From a virus, in IMG/VR virus record IMGVR_UViG_3300028553_000054, positions 1 to 44,323 of that record: a stretch of DNA of 44,323 nt. One strand, 5' to 3'. The notes below the pieces were generated by a model. The model saw only the letters and a program-made list of their open reading frames with translations. It did not search any database and was not told the DNA's origin. Position 1 is the first letter of the stretch, and every line of letters begins with the position of its first letter. The translations under genes were made by a program, and so were the position numbers. This document shows, piece after piece, positions 7,086 through 17,282 of this stretch.

Positions 7086-8474
7086 TTATAGTATAACTGC
7101 CTCAATTAGGCCTTTTTCATTATCTTCTAATGCTATAGCAAAAACTTTATTAAATTCATCGCTTACTTTTGTTGCATAACCACCGTTGCCTGCAACTAAC
7201 TCATCGCCTTTTTTAATATCACCAGTTACTTTGACTAAAACACGGCCTTTTAATGCAATTGGTTGGCCTTCTGCTTTAGCATTCATTAAAAAAGCAGGTT
7301 TTTCAGATATAACACCTAATGCTCTATAACCTACAAAACATTCTGTTACTTCTTGTGAACCACCTATCATTACAACAGTACCTATACTATAATTTTTATC
7401 TGTTTTATAAATTTCGGCTAAATCGGCATACTGTGCTTGTGCAGCTGTTGTTGATAAAACATTTGTACTAGGATTATATGTTAAATCTGTGTCTGTTTTT
7501 AAAGCTTGAGAACCTGTTGCTCCTGAAGCAAAGGTTATAAAATTAGAAGCTGCTGTAGTATTATCAGCAGTTAAAGAAACTGTGGTTGCCGTAGAACCTG
7601 AACCTGTAATTGTTGTAGCATTTAAAGTATTTACTGTTAACGTATCAGCTGATAAATTTAATTTAGCAGCTCTAATCGTACCATCAGCTATATCAGCATT
7701 TACTATCGTGCCATCAGCTATCATTGTACTCGTAACTGTGCCAGTATCTCCAGTTGTAACTACAGTACCTGAAACGTTTGGTATTGTTATTGTTCTATCA
7801 GAAGTAGGATTAACAACGTTTAATGTTGTTTCAAAAGCATCTGCTGTAGAACCTTCAAAAACAATACCACCTGAAGTTAAATTTAAACTTGTTCCTTCTA
7901 TTGTGCTAGAAAAAGTGCCTGTTGTACCTGATACTGCACCGGTAAATGTACCTGTTGTTCCTGATATGGCACCGGTAAATGTACCTGTTGTTCCTGATAT
8001 GGCACCTGAAGAATTTAAAGATGTAACTGTTGTATCTCCTGCACCTAATGTACCTGTCGTTAATAAATTTTCATTACTAAAACTTATAGCACCTGTTGAA
8101 CTTGTAATTAGTCCTGAAGATATTGATATTGTACTAATATCTGCTTGTGTATTAATAATTACTGTATTTGGAAGACTTAAAGTTAAAGTGTCAGGTGAAC
8201 TTACTACAGCATTAATTTGATTTGATGTACCTACAACATCTAAAGTTTGTCCAGCACCTATAACTTGAATTGTAGAACTTGAATCTCTAATTGTCCAACC
8301 TGCAGCAGAAAAAGCAACACCTGCAATTTCAATAACTGCTCCTACAATAGAAGTAGCCGATAATCCAGCTCCTGGTAATAAAGACGGGTCACCAAAATCA
8401 TTTGTAGTTAAGTTGTTTAACTTAACTCGCATTTGTTCAAGTGTATCGCTAGTATTAATTATTGTAAATGCCAT
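7086..8474 (-). CDS. Tail fibre protein with repeat shaft and conserved C-terminal head
   Basis: A 462-aa fibre-type protein. The N-terminus (about 1-110) is followed by a Gly/Thr/Ser-rich shaft that includes three 11-residue TGTFTGAISGT-type repeats and NADIADGTI-type motifs. The C-terminal 120 residues start at AQYADLAEIYKTDKNY and contain an ALGVISEKPAFLMN and IALKGRVLVKV pattern. This region is widespread at the ends of marine T4-like phage fibre proteins, where it is thought to act in host recognition or trimerisation. It ends in the gap before the modification island. Which fibre (long or short) it corresponds to cannot be decided. Confidence 0.8.
   Translation of the reverse strand: MAFTIINTSDTLEQMRVKLNNLTTNDFGDPSLLPGAGLSATSIVGAVIEIAGVAFSAAGWTIRDSSSTIQVIGAGQTLDVVGTSNQINAVVSSPDTLTLSLPNTVIINTQADISTISISSGLITSSTGAISFSNENLLTTGTLGAGDTTVTSLNSSGAISGTTGTFTGAISGTTGTFTGAVSGTTGTFSSTIEGTSLNLTSGGIVFEGSTADAFETTLNVVNPTSDRTITIPNVSGTVVTTGDTGTVTSTMIADGTIVNADIADGTIRAAKLNLSADTLTVNTLNATTITGSGSTATTVSLTADNTTAASNFITFASGATGSQALKTDTDLTYNPSTNVLSTTAAQAQYADLAEIYKTDKNYSIGTVVMIGGSQEVTECFVGYRALGVISEKPAFLMNAKAEGQPIALKGRVLVKVTGDIKKGDELVAGNGGYATKVSDEFNKVFAIALEDNEKGLIEAVIL
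7915..8013 (-). repeat. 33-bp tandem repeat (3 copies) in tail fibre gene
   Basis: Three consecutive 33-bp units (7915-7947, 7948-7980, 7981-8013), each encoding an 11-residue SGTTGTFTGAI-type unit. Units 2 and 3 are nearly identical at the DNA level, suggesting recent duplication; copy number may vary and change the shaft length. Confidence 0.9.
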
Positions 8475-8477
8475 TGT

Positions 8478-8696
8478 TTATTTTTTAATTACCTCTTTTA
8501 ACAAATTTTTGATCTCAAATAACTCTTGTTTTAAAATATTTATTTCTTTTATAGTGTTTCTTATTTGGTCGCCTTGTTGTTCTCTACTTTTAATTCTATT
8601 CATATATAATTGATATTCAGTTTTATTTGTGTTTACAATTGCATTTGATCTTACATCTCTTGCTAAAGAACTATGGCCTTCGACTTTAATTTTCAT
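8478..8696 (-). CDS. Small coiled-coil protein between fibre genes
   Basis: A 72-aa protein with an N-terminal EGHSSLARDVRSNAIVN segment and a C-terminal heptad-like helix (about residues 45-72, Ile/Leu spaced with Lys/Glu), most likely a coiled coil. It fits with 1-3 bp gaps between the giant DUF4815 gene and the tail fibre gene, so it is part of the tail operon. Similar small proteins accompany fibre genes of marine T4-like phages; a connector or assembly role is plausible but unproven. Confidence 0.7.
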   Translation of the reverse strand: MKIKVEGHSSLARDVRSNAIVNTNKTEYQLYMNRIKSREQQGDQIRNTIKEINILKQELFEIKNLLKEVIKK

Positions 8697-8697
8697 A

Positions 8698-11600
8698 TTA
8701 AGCTGCTAAAGCAATTCCTCTTAAATCTCTTATAATAGGAGAATAAGATGAATTACTACCTTTCATAACTATTTTAATTTGAAATGCTGTAAATTCGTTT
8801 AAATTTGATACTGAGTATTTGTACTCTTTAAATGTATTATCATTTTCAGCAGGAGTTACACTTACATCTTCATTACCATCAGTGTTAAATGGTATCCAAG
8901 ATAATTCATTAATATTTCTTACTTCTGTTGCATTTGTAATTTTATAAAAAACTTTTACTGATGAACTCGATCTAACATTTTGTGTTAATCTTACATCTAA
9001 AGCAGTAGAAGAATTTTCTAATACAATCGGTCTAGTGCAATAAACGGCCGCTGATGAAGTACCTGAAGCTGCTGTATCGGCCACAAAATTAGGTGTATTG
9101 CCTGCTGTAGGATTATTTAATCTATTTTGTACAGCAACCATACTCATACGCTTTACATCTAATACTGGTGAAAGTTTTGTATTAGTTGTCGATAATGTTA
9201 AATTTACAAATAAAGATTTTCCACCTGCCATTTCGTTTGTTTCATTAATAGAACTTGCAACTATTTGTGGTGATGTAAATAATATATTATTACCAATATT
9301 TACATTTATAGCATTAAACGCTGAAGTTAAACTAAATTCTGTTTCGTTTCCGTGTATTGATTTACCAGAGGTCGTTCTCATATTGTAATTTATTATTGTT
9401 CCTGGAATCGTCATAGTTGATATATTTAAACAAGATAAATCGAACAATCTATTTTGCGTGGCAGTTACAGTTGTACCACCAATATCTCCTGTAGCATTTG
9501 CCGTGCCACTTGTTGTAATATCATAACTGTCAAGTGTTACGTTTGAAATACTTGTATAAGTTCCGTTTATTGCTGTGTGAACTATACCGTTATATGTGCC
9601 TGCGGCTACGCCAGAGATTGTAACATTATTATTTGTGCCGTGCATTCCGTGATTTTTATGGAATACTCTTATTACACCTGAACCACTTGTTGTTCTCAAT
9701 GAATTATTAGGTAATGTTTTAGTTTCCAAATCATCATTTACTAATGTAACTGTGCCTGTAACATTACTAAATTGAGCACGATTAATTTTAAATTTTATGT
9801 CAGTTGTTTGGTCAGCCGTCCAAGTAGAACCATTTTGCGATTTAAAGAAAACTCCTGCGTAAGGATTGGCCGAAATTGTACGATTTGAACCTACTTGTGT
9901 TTCGCCTAAAGTTGCTACCCAAGCATTGTAACTATCACAATTACTTAATAAACAAAAACAATATTCCGTTTTTTCTTGTAAATAAACTGGAGATGTAAAT
10001 GTAAATTTTGTAGCTGTTGTAGCGTCAGTAGATATATTTACTGAACTTGGATTTAATACAACTTCACCAAATGGAACTATTGTGCGAGATGGATAACCGT
10101 TAATAACTTCTCTTATTTGTAAAGTAACAGGTATATTTTGGTCTTTTGATTGAAAGAATGTATCAATAGAAGTTACAAAAACACCTCCTTCATCATCAAT
10201 TAAAAATGTTTGTGCAATAGGATCAATCCAAGTGATAACTTCTTGTGATGACCTTGTAGATGTTCTAGTAATACTTCTTGTATCAGTTGTAGTTTGTCTT
10301 ACTGTTTGAGCTTCTCTTGTAGATACAATAGTATTTTGCACTGTTTCTAAAGTACCTTTTGCTAGGTAATCAGCTTCAGCGGATGTTTCAACATCATTAG
10401 TTGAATTAGTAGGTTGACTTGTTAATCTAAACACTCGTTGACCTGTTCTCCATCTAGGATTATTGTCATTAGTTGGGTCAGGAATGGTAAAAGTACCTGT
10501 AACTGCACCACTAGAATCTGTAACTAAACTTCCTCCAACCGAACCTCCAACAGGAGAAACATAAGGGGTTATGTTAATATTATCGAAGAAAGGATAAACT
10601 CTTGTATTAGGTTTCATTCTTGTTGCTGTAAAATTTATTGTGCGTGATCTTATAAAAGGTGTAAAAGCAACATTTAATACTTTATCTCCTAAAGATGTTC
10701 TAACAACCTGAGGTACAATTGCTGTTCTTATACCTGTTCTTGTTTGACCAATATCCTGTGTTGATGTTGTAGTAATATCTCTTGCACGTACAGTCCAACC
10801 TCCAACTCCTCTACCTTGTCCTGCAACTTGATTTGTACCTATATATTCTCCACCAGAAGTAGTTGTTTCTACTGGAGCTCCTTGCCAGAAATCTTGCCAT
10901 TCGTTCCATACAGTGTCAATTTCTACACTTTCTAAATTTGGATTACCTAAATTTGCAACCATAGTATCAAACGAACCTTGTTCGTTTACCAATAAATCAG
11001 GAACTCTATTAGTTTCTTTCCATTCATCGCCTGGTGGGTCTAATGTAATTGAACCTGCCCAAGTAAATATGTTAAAAGGATTTACATTTACAAATCTACT
11101 AGCATATGGTTGGTCGATTATTGTTGTTTCTGTATATGGTAATGTAATTAAATCTCCAGTTTTTTGATAGTTAGCCGCCGTTCTATCAGCCGCAACAATT
11201 GGTGTACCGTCATCATCCGCTTCAATTAATTGCACAGATTCAGAATTAAACATAGGTCTTAATTGCCCTCTTGCCATATCCATAGAAACTTTATAATCTA
11301 AATTGCCCACATCTCCTATACCGTGACCTGTAAAATTATCTACAATAAATCCGTTTTTAAATCTATCAAATCCTTCAGCGTCTTGTATTTGTAAAGATTG
11401 CGCTTGCGTTTCTAATAAAGATAGTTGTGTATAATATTCTACATTTTCAATTCTTTTTTCTAAACGACCAATATCTCTCATTGTGTATCGTTTATTATCT
11501 TGTTTTTGTATTCTTAAATCTTTTTCATTTAAAGTATAAGCATTTAAAAATACAGTGTAAAGGTGCATAGCATTTTCAAGGCCTTTAGGAATTTGTGGAC

Positions 11601-14600
11601 TTAAAGAACTAGAACCTTTTAAAATTTTAAAATTACCATCTTTGTCTAAAAATATTTTATCTACACGAGATAAATAATATTCTAAATCAGTTGTTATATC
11701 TGAATTAAATTCAACTATATCTACCGTAGAAGCTCCTGTTGCTATAGCTGAAGGAGATGATTGATAAAATCTATGTGATGTTGAACCTGAAATTGTTGAA
11801 GCGTCAGCAACTCTAGGCCTAAAATCTAAACAATCTCTTAAATTATAAGTTTTACCTGATGTATCGGAAATATATTCAGGTATACCTTCGTAGTCAACAG
11901 CACCAGTGTATGAGTCAACATCAAAGTAATCGCCTGAACCGTGAGAGAAAAAATCAAAGTTAACTAATAATCTTCCTGTAGGTGTAATAGCTCCTGTTTT
12001 TAATTTAATTCTACTAATATCGTAAAAGTTATCTCTTTGTCCTGTATCTAAAGTAAATCTATTTGTAACATTTGTATGACTTGTTGTAGCGGGAGTAGAA
12101 AAGTCAGGTGACATAAAAATAGAATTAATTTGAAAAGCATCGGCTTTTCCTAAACCAATAACACCAGATTGTATTTCAGATTGTGATGACACCGCTAAAG
12201 TTGAGTTGGCATTTAATGTTTTAGTTTTTGAACCTGCTGTTCCACGACTTACTGTTGCTAATATTTTTATTTTAGCGTTTGAATAATTTGTACCAAAATC
12301 AAGTGTTAAAGTTTTTCCGTTTGGTATACCGCCTCTTGTAAATATTGGATTTCCTAAATGATTATTTCCTGATAAACTTAAAATGTCTCCTGTGGCTCCT
12401 GCTGTTGCAGACCCAATAGACATAATAGAAACATAATAATCTTTTTCTGATAAACTTACAAAAGTTTCATTTGTGCCGGCAGTTATAGTTACCAGTCCTG
12501 AAGATAATGTAGCAACAAAATTTCTTCTTACATTAAAACTAGTATCAGTAACTCCACCATTTGCTGTAGTTTTTAATGTTTTAATAACACTGTATGGTAA
12601 TTCAAATATTGAAATATTTTTACTTGAACCTTGTAATTTGCCACGATTTCTAAAAGAAATTGTTTTAGTTGATACATCAGAAGCACCAACTGCTACTGAT
12701 AATTCTAAACTTGTGTTTGAAGAAATAGATTCTATTATTCTTGTTATAGTTGCTCCAGCATCAGTAGTAAATGTAATTGAATCACTTATACGTAATTCAG
12801 TATTAAACAATGTACCAAATCCTGTAACTGTTGTTCCACTATTTGCAACTGAAATAGAACCAAATACTGGATATCTTTCTCCATAAATTGAATCTGTTGC
12901 AACGTCAGCCGTATATGTTGGTGAACCTGCCATACCAATTTGTTTTACTTGTGTAAAGTCAAATGATTGTACGCCATTAAATCCGTATCTGTCTGATTGT
13001 ATCACTGCCGTAGCAGCTGATGTTCCACCCGTAATTGTTTCGCCTGCCACAAATACACCTGTTATGTCATTTAAAACTGTAACACCGTGTGTAACTGTTG
13101 GTCCTGAAGAAAAAGATGTAACGTTAATAGCCGTATCGCCAGCAGCGTTAAATAATTGAAAAGTATTTGTTGTAGTATTTTTTACAGTATAAACTGCAGC
13201 TCCTGAAGCAGAAGCAGAATTAATCTGCCAAGTACCACCTGTTAAAGTGATTTGCATTCCTTCTTTGAATCCGTGATTGTTTAATGTAACAACTCCTGGA
13301 CTTGCAACTGTAATAGATGAAACTGCCGTATTTCTTGTTGTTGAAATAGCTTGTACAAATCCTGTGGCACCTGATGTGCCTCCAGTTATTTTTTCGCCGT
13401 TTGTAAATGCTGGAGCGGTTTGTACATTTAAATGTGTAAACATTTCTATATCAAATAGATAATGTTTGTAAACAGCACTAGTTAACGAAGAACTTGAAAA
13501 TATATTTGCACTGGCCGTACCGTTATTTAATTCAAATCCTCTTGACTTAGCACGACCAATTTGTGGAACTGTAACTCCTACAGTTGATTGTTCTGTACCT
13601 CTTGTAACAGTGGCAGTATCATATAATTTAATTTCTTTAAAAGCTTCTACTTCACCTGAAACAAATCCTATATCTGGTGTTCCGAAAACCTTTGTTACGT
13701 TTACAAAATTTTCAACATCAAATCTCGTATCAAAATTATTTTCAGATTCGAAATCTCTTGCTTTTTCCATATTTAAGAAAGTTGTACCAATAGTTTCTAT
13801 TTCATATCCTTTAACATATGCTTTTCCGGGGCCAACACCTGCAGCTAATAAATTAGGGTCGCCGCCTTGCGCTAAAGTAAAAATACCTCTATTATTGCCT
13901 TCAACAATGTGTTCTCTTATATCTAAATCAAATTCTCTTACTGTATAATCACCTGACTCATCATACGTTCTTCTTGCAAACGTGTCCTCTAAAATAGCAT
14001 ATTCAGTTGAACGAACTTGATTCTGTCGAATACCATTTGACAATCTTAGTAACTCTACAAAGTCAGCATCATCAGTTGAAGTTAATGTTCTTTTTGCTAA
14101 TGTTAAATCTATTTTAAATCTATGAGCACCTGGTGCATTTAAATTTGAAGAACCTTGAGCATTATCTACTAATGATGTGTCATCATTTGAAGTAACAAAA
14201 GATTCTGTAATTGTTAATCCTACTCTATAACTAGGTGTATTTGTATATTTGTCTAATATTAATGTTTGTGCTGTTACTGATACGTGAAATCCATTAATGT
14301 AATAAACACCAGCAGCAATATTTGCAGCAGAACCTGTTGCTGTTGAATTTACAACGGCCGTTGCAAGAACTGTAGCATTACCAATTGTTCTGGCTTGTAA
14401 AGTTTCACCGTTTGTAAAAGTTAAAGTTGTATTATTAGAACCTGTTTTATTATATTTAACATATAAAGTATCTGGATCTGTACCGTCTGTTGCAACAACA
14501 TTTACACAAATACCTATAACACCTGATGTAACACCTGTAATTTGTTTACCTACATATTCTGCTACTGTAGCAAAAGTTTTAGATGTTAATTTAACAGCAT

Positions 14601-14823
14601 AATATTCTAAATCGAAACCTATTTCACCTGGAATAATCATAGCACCTTTTTCAAAAAGATGGTCTGATATTCTTTCTACTTGATTTTGAAGAATTGTTTG
14701 TGATTGTGTTAACTCTCGTGCCTGTACTGCAAAGGCTGGCCTGAAAAGAACTCTATGAAATTTCTTCGACTCAGCGTAGTCATCAAAGTAAGGTGAGAGG
14801 TTAAAGTCTGTTGGACTTGGCAT
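8698..14823 (-). CDS. Giant DUF4815 virion structural protein
   Basis: At 2041 aa it is the largest gene here. The N-terminus (FNLSPYFDDYAESKKFHRVLFRP, then VQARELTQSQTILQNQ) is characteristic of the DUF4815 domain found in T4-like marine phage tail proteins. The middle contains repeated beta-sandwich-like units with GEKITGGTSGATGFV- and GETITGGTSAATAVI-type motifs (about residues 500-620), and the C-terminal third has further Thr/Ser/Asn-rich beta modules. It probably forms a large baseplate-attached fibre or whisker. There is no signal peptide or transmembrane segment. The exact T4 counterpart is not established. Confidence 0.85.
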   Translation of the reverse strand: MPSPTDFNLSPYFDDYAESKKFHRVLFRPAFAVQARELTQSQTILQNQVERISDHLFEKGAMIIPGEIGFDLEYYAVKLTSKTFATVAEYVGKQITGVTSGVIGICVNVVATDGTDPDTLYVKYNKTGSNNTTLTFTNGETLQARTIGNATVLATAVVNSTATGSAANIAAGVYYINGFHVSVTAQTLILDKYTNTPSYRVGLTITESFVTSNDDTSLVDNAQGSSNLNAPGAHRFKIDLTLAKRTLTSTDDADFVELLRLSNGIRQNQVRSTEYAILEDTFARRTYDESGDYTVREFDLDIREHIVEGNNRGIFTLAQGGDPNLLAAGVGPGKAYVKGYEIETIGTTFLNMEKARDFESENNFDTRFDVENFVNVTKVFGTPDIGFVSGEVEAFKEIKLYDTATVTRGTEQSTVGVTVPQIGRAKSRGFELNNGTASANIFSSSSLTSAVYKHYLFDIEMFTHLNVQTAPAFTNGEKITGGTSGATGFVQAISTTRNTAVSSITVASPGVVTLNNHGFKEGMQITLTGGTWQINSASASGAAVYTVKNTTTNTFQLFNAAGDTAINVTSFSSGPTVTHGVTVLNDITGVFVAGETITGGTSAATAVIQSDRYGFNGVQSFDFTQVKQIGMAGSPTYTADVATDSIYGERYPVFGSISVANSGTTVTGFGTLFNTELRISDSITFTTDAGATITRIIESISSNTSLELSVAVGASDVSTKTISFRNRGKLQGSSKNISIFELPYSVIKTLKTTANGGVTDTSFNVRRNFVATLSSGLVTITAGTNETFVSLSEKDYYVSIMSIGSATAGATGDILSLSGNNHLGNPIFTRGGIPNGKTLTLDFGTNYSNAKIKILATVSRGTAGSKTKTLNANSTLAVSSQSEIQSGVIGLGKADAFQINSIFMSPDFSTPATTSHTNVTNRFTLDTGQRDNFYDISRIKLKTGAITPTGRLLVNFDFFSHGSGDYFDVDSYTGAVDYEGIPEYISDTSGKTYNLRDCLDFRPRVADASTISGSTSHRFYQSSPSAIATGASTVDIVEFNSDITTDLEYYLSRVDKIFLDKDGNFKILKGSSSLSPQIPKGLENAMHLYTVFLNAYTLNEKDLRIQKQDNKRYTMRDIGRLEKRIENVEYYTQLSLLETQAQSLQIQDAEGFDRFKNGFIVDNFTGHGIGDVGNLDYKVSMDMARGQLRPMFNSESVQLIEADDDGTPIVAADRTAANYQKTGDLITLPYTETTIIDQPYASRFVNVNPFNIFTWAGSITLDPPGDEWKETNRVPDLLVNEQGSFDTMVANLGNPNLESVEIDTVWNEWQDFWQGAPVETTTSGGEYIGTNQVAGQGRGVGGWTVRARDITTTSTQDIGQTRTGIRTAIVPQVVRTSLGDKVLNVAFTPFIRSRTINFTATRMKPNTRVYPFFDNINITPYVSPVGGSVGGSLVTDSSGAVTGTFTIPDPTNDNNPRWRTGQRVFRLTSQPTNSTNDVETSAEADYLAKGTLETVQNTIVSTREAQTVRQTTTDTRSITRTSTRSSQEVITWIDPIAQTFLIDDEGGVFVTSIDTFFQSKDQNIPVTLQIREVINGYPSRTIVPFGEVVLNPSSVNISTDATTATKFTFTSPVYLQEKTEYCFCLLSNCDSYNAWVATLGETQVGSNRTISANPYAGVFFKSQNGSTWTADQTTDIKFKINRAQFSNVTGTVTLVNDDLETKTLPNNSLRTTSGSGVIRVFHKNHGMHGTNNNVTISGVAAGTYNGIVHTAINGTYTSISNVTLDSYDITTSGTANATGDIGGTTVTATQNRLFDLSCLNISTMTIPGTIINYNMRTTSGKSIHGNETEFSLTSAFNAINVNIGNNILFTSPQIVASSINETNEMAGGKSLFVNLTLSTTNTKLSPVLDVKRMSMVAVQNRLNNPTAGNTPNFVADTAASGTSSAAVYCTRPIVLENSSTALDVRLTQNVRSSSSVKVFYKITNATEVRNINELSWIPFNTDGNEDVSVTPAENDNTFKEYKYSVSNLNEFTAFQIKIVMKGSNSSYSPIIRDLRGIALAA

Positions 14824-14831
14824 ATATCTCC

Positions 14832-16301
14832 CTAAAACTCAATTACTAATTTAATATTTTCGGTTTGGTCCGCCGCTCTTGTTATCGGTGCTCTATTTTC
14901 AATATATAAAACATCGCCTTTATGTCTATCTAATTCTGTATCTTTGTAACCATTTGTAAATGTAATTTGGTCAGCAGTTTCACTTGCGACAGCACTTGGT
15001 GTGCCTGTTGCAGCTGAACTTTGGCCTGTAATTACGTTTGCACCACTAAATGCTGTACGATTACCGTTACTGTCAACACCTTCGTCATTAAATCTTGTTT
15101 GTATGTAATGTAATATTCTATTTGCAGCATCATATTCTACAACTTTACCTACAGCGCCTGTTGTTGCTTGATTTATTTCTTCATCAACAGTAAATGTTCC
15201 TGGTGCTGGCGAAGCAGCAAATCTTATTGCTTTTGTTCCTCTTAATGTTGAAGTAGAAGCTGCAGAACCTCCTGAAAAAGGATTTCTGATTAATACAATT
15301 CTTCTAAAATCGTTTTCTGCTGTAAAGTCGCCTGTGTTTGTAGATTCTGTTCCTTCTAAACTTACGTTTAACATTACAAAGAATCCACCTAATTCTTGTA
15401 TTGCATTAAATCCGTGTCCACCTTTTGGTTCAATAATACAATCTATTTCTGCACCTGATAATCCTGTTGCACCTGCTGTTACAATGTCAGCGTTACGAAT
15501 ATATGCAATTGTATATCCTGTTCCTGCTGAAGTTACAGTTACTGTTGTTACAATACCACCTGATACTGTAATTGAAACTAATCCACCAGTGCCATCTCCT
15601 CTAATTGGTATACTTGTAAATGTTCCATTTGCTCCACCAGTACCTGCTGATTTAATTTTTACAATGTTGATTGCTCCATCAACAGCAGCAGCCGATACAG
15701 TATTGTTTGTTGTAACTGCCATAAAATCTGTTGATAAAAAATTTGATTGTTGTGATGCTGATAAAGTGTACATATATTTCCATCTATATCCATCAGCTGT
15801 TTGTATAATAGCAGTAGAAGTTCCTGTTGGTTCATTAGCTACAACGGCATTGTTGTTATTATTTAAACATTTATAAACATTTCTTTCTGAATTTAAGACG
15901 TAAAAGGTAGTATCAAATAAAGTTGTTGCACCACTATTTGATGATTGCACAGATGTTGTGCCTGTAATACGATTGCCATAATCGTGTCTGTAGTAATCAT
16001 AAACAACTCCTGCAGTCCAGTTTCTTCTAGGTATAACAAACGAAGTATCTGATGTTGTAATTTTTTTAACTGCCAATAAATCATCAAAAGTATTAAATTC
16101 TTCTATAACACTGTCTGATGGTGTAATTGCAGCTGAGTCTGTACCTTGATTTTCTGTTCTTAAATCACCTCTTGTTTGTGTTGCGAAGGCCTGTGGTCGG
16201 CCGATACCTAGGTAATATACTTCTGGTGAGGCTTCAGAAAACGATTCACTAAACTGTTCAGCGTTGTTGATTCTGAATTTATTTGTTATAATTGCTGGCA
16301 T
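14832..16301 (-). CDS. Baseplate wedge-type structural protein (gp8/gp10-like)
   Basis: A 489-aa structural protein. Its middle contains NVYKCLNNNNNAVVANEPTG and GYRWKYMYTLSA, a pattern shared by proteins annotated as baseplate wedge gp8 or related structural proteins in T4-like cyanophages. A Gly-rich segment (about 225-275) resembles a beta module. It lies directly upstream (in transcription) of the DUF4815 gene and behind its own late promoter at 16322-16329. The family relation to T4 gp8 or gp10 is tentative; a virion role is well supported. Confidence 0.7.
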   Translation of the reverse strand: MPAIITNKFRINNAEQFSESFSEASPEVYYLGIGRPQAFATQTRGDLRTENQGTDSAAITPSDSVIEEFNTFDDLLAVKKITTSDTSFVIPRRNWTAGVVYDYYRHDYGNRITGTTSVQSSNSGATTLFDTTFYVLNSERNVYKCLNNNNNAVVANEPTGTSTAIIQTADGYRWKYMYTLSASQQSNFLSTDFMAVTTNNTVSAAAVDGAINIVKIKSAGTGGANGTFTSIPIRGDGTGGLVSITVSGGIVTTVTVTSAGTGYTIAYIRNADIVTAGATGLSGAEIDCIIEPKGGHGFNAIQELGGFFVMLNVSLEGTESTNTGDFTAENDFRRIVLIRNPFSGGSAASTSTLRGTKAIRFAASPAPGTFTVDEEINQATTGAVGKVVEYDAANRILHYIQTRFNDEGVDSNGNRTAFSGANVITGQSSAATGTPSAVASETADQITFTNGYKDTELDRHKGDVLYIENRAPITRAADQTENIKLVIEF

Positions 16302-16321
16302 ATTTTGTTATTCTTTCTTAC

Positions 16322-16329
16322 TATTTATA
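16322..16329 (-). promoter_or_regulatory. T4-type late promoter
   Basis: The minus strand reads TATAAATA, the T4 late consensus, 20 nt before the ATG at 16301, in the short gap between two structural genes. Recognition by a gp55-type sigma plus the gp33 coactivator (encoded at 41642-41854) would be expected. The leader has only an A-rich AAGAAAG stretch as ribosome binding site. Confidence 0.7.
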
Positions 16330-16341
16330 CTGTTTCTCATA

Positions 16342-16662
16342 CTATTCCTTTGGGTACTTTAATTTTATACTATTAACTTTTGACTGCCAAGCATCTAAAC
16401 CATTTTCAGTTATATATTCTATTTGTTCTGCAATAGAACCATATTCTTTAATTCTGTTTTGTACTTGTGCCTGATTGCTTTCAACAATGTTAGCTTGTGC
16501 TTCAAAGGCATCTAATTGTGCCATTGTAGGTTTAGGAATATCTAAGTTCCATTCAACTATGAATACTCCCACTCCATCTGAGTTGTCTTGTAATCTTACG
16601 TCTTTAAGAAAATCTACTTCTCTATTTGCATATAGTTTTATTTTAGTTGATAAATTTGCCAT
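16342..16662 (-). CDS. Small tail-associated protein, XkdW/tail-fibre-assembly-like
   Basis: A 106-aa protein whose C-terminus (EYGSIAEQIEYITENGLDAW) resembles the tail-fibre assembly/XkdW-like proteins that accompany phage fibre genes: a helical segment ending in a short region that reads like a repeat of the fibre-chaperone signature. The N-terminal half contains VEWNLDIPKPTMAQLDAFEA. It sits between two fibre-type genes with a 2-bp gap on one side. A chaperone role in fibre folding is inferred from position and resemblance. Confidence 0.6.
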   Translation of the reverse strand: MANLSTKIKLYANREVDFLKDVRLQDNSDGVGVFIVEWNLDIPKPTMAQLDAFEAQANIVESNQAQVQNRIKEYGSIAEQIEYITENGLDAWQSKVNSIKLKYPKE

Positions 16663-16664
16663 AA

Positions 16665-17279
16665 TTATTCTATTAGTTTAAATCCATAAAAAAATGTAGA
16701 AGTATCAGCTTGTATGGGTGCAGAACCACCACTTCCTTGATAAAAAAATACTTCAATATAATCTGTTGCTACTAAGTCTAAAATAGTTACTTGTTGTATT
16801 GAATTATCAGCACCTCCACTAAGTAATTTATATGTATAATTAATTCCATTACCATTTTTATAAAGCCTAAGATAAACAGTAGAATTAAAACTATTACCAC
16901 CAACTTGTGTTCCTATTAAATATTTACCACCTTGACCAGAAGGTACAGTAAATCTGTAATTTGTTGAATTATCATAAGCAGAAGCTGTATCAAAATCTTC
17001 ATCATTAAATTGTACTTTTGTATATGTTGCATTAGGAATATTTTGATTAGATGTTCCTCTCCTAACTTTAAAATTTGGAGTATTAGTTCCACCAATTCCT
17101 GCAACAAAATTAGTTCTAGTCATCTTTCTTAATGCACTAGCACTATCGTCATAAATTAAAACACTATCTCCACCTGCAATAGAAGTTTCGGCAGTAGCAC
17201 CAGTAATAACTGTACTATCTAAACCTGATACACCATCAGCTGTAACTTTATTAGCAAAACCTCGTGTACGTGTTCCCAT
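16665..17279 (-). CDS. Fibre protein with C1q/TNF-like C-terminal domain
   Basis: A 204-aa protein. The first 70 residues resemble fibre attachment sequence (ITGATAETSIAGGDSVLIYD). The rest, from FKVRRGTSNQNIPNATYTKV to the C-terminus, has the pattern of C1q/TNF-like jelly rolls found at the tips of phage fibres (VPSGQGGKYLIGTQVGG, VYLRLYKNG, DYIEVFFYQGSGG, FYGFKLIE). Such domains trimerise and bind host surfaces. It is 3 bp downstream of the long fibre gene, so it may be a tip or accessory fibre. Confidence 0.7.
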   Translation of the reverse strand: MGTRTRGFANKVTADGVSGLDSTVITGATAETSIAGGDSVLIYDDSASALRKMTRTNFVAGIGGTNTPNFKVRRGTSNQNIPNATYTKVQFNDEDFDTASAYDNSTNYRFTVPSGQGGKYLIGTQVGGNSFNSTVYLRLYKNGNGINYTYKLLSGGADNSIQQVTILDLVATDYIEVFFYQGSGGSAPIQADTSTFFYGFKLIE

Positions 17280-17282
17280 ATT

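Noticed and set aside
7582-8220. Long plus-strand open frame (212 codons) opposite the tail fibre gene
   Set aside because: It is Val/Pro/Ile-rich low-complexity sequence, the mirror of the Thr/Gly-rich fibre codons, with no ribosome binding site; it is an antisense shadow.
15334-15876. Plus-strand open frame of 180 codons opposite the gp8/gp10-like gene
   Set aside because: Same Pro/Val-rich shadow composition, no promoter or ribosome binding site, and the minus-strand gene is well supported.
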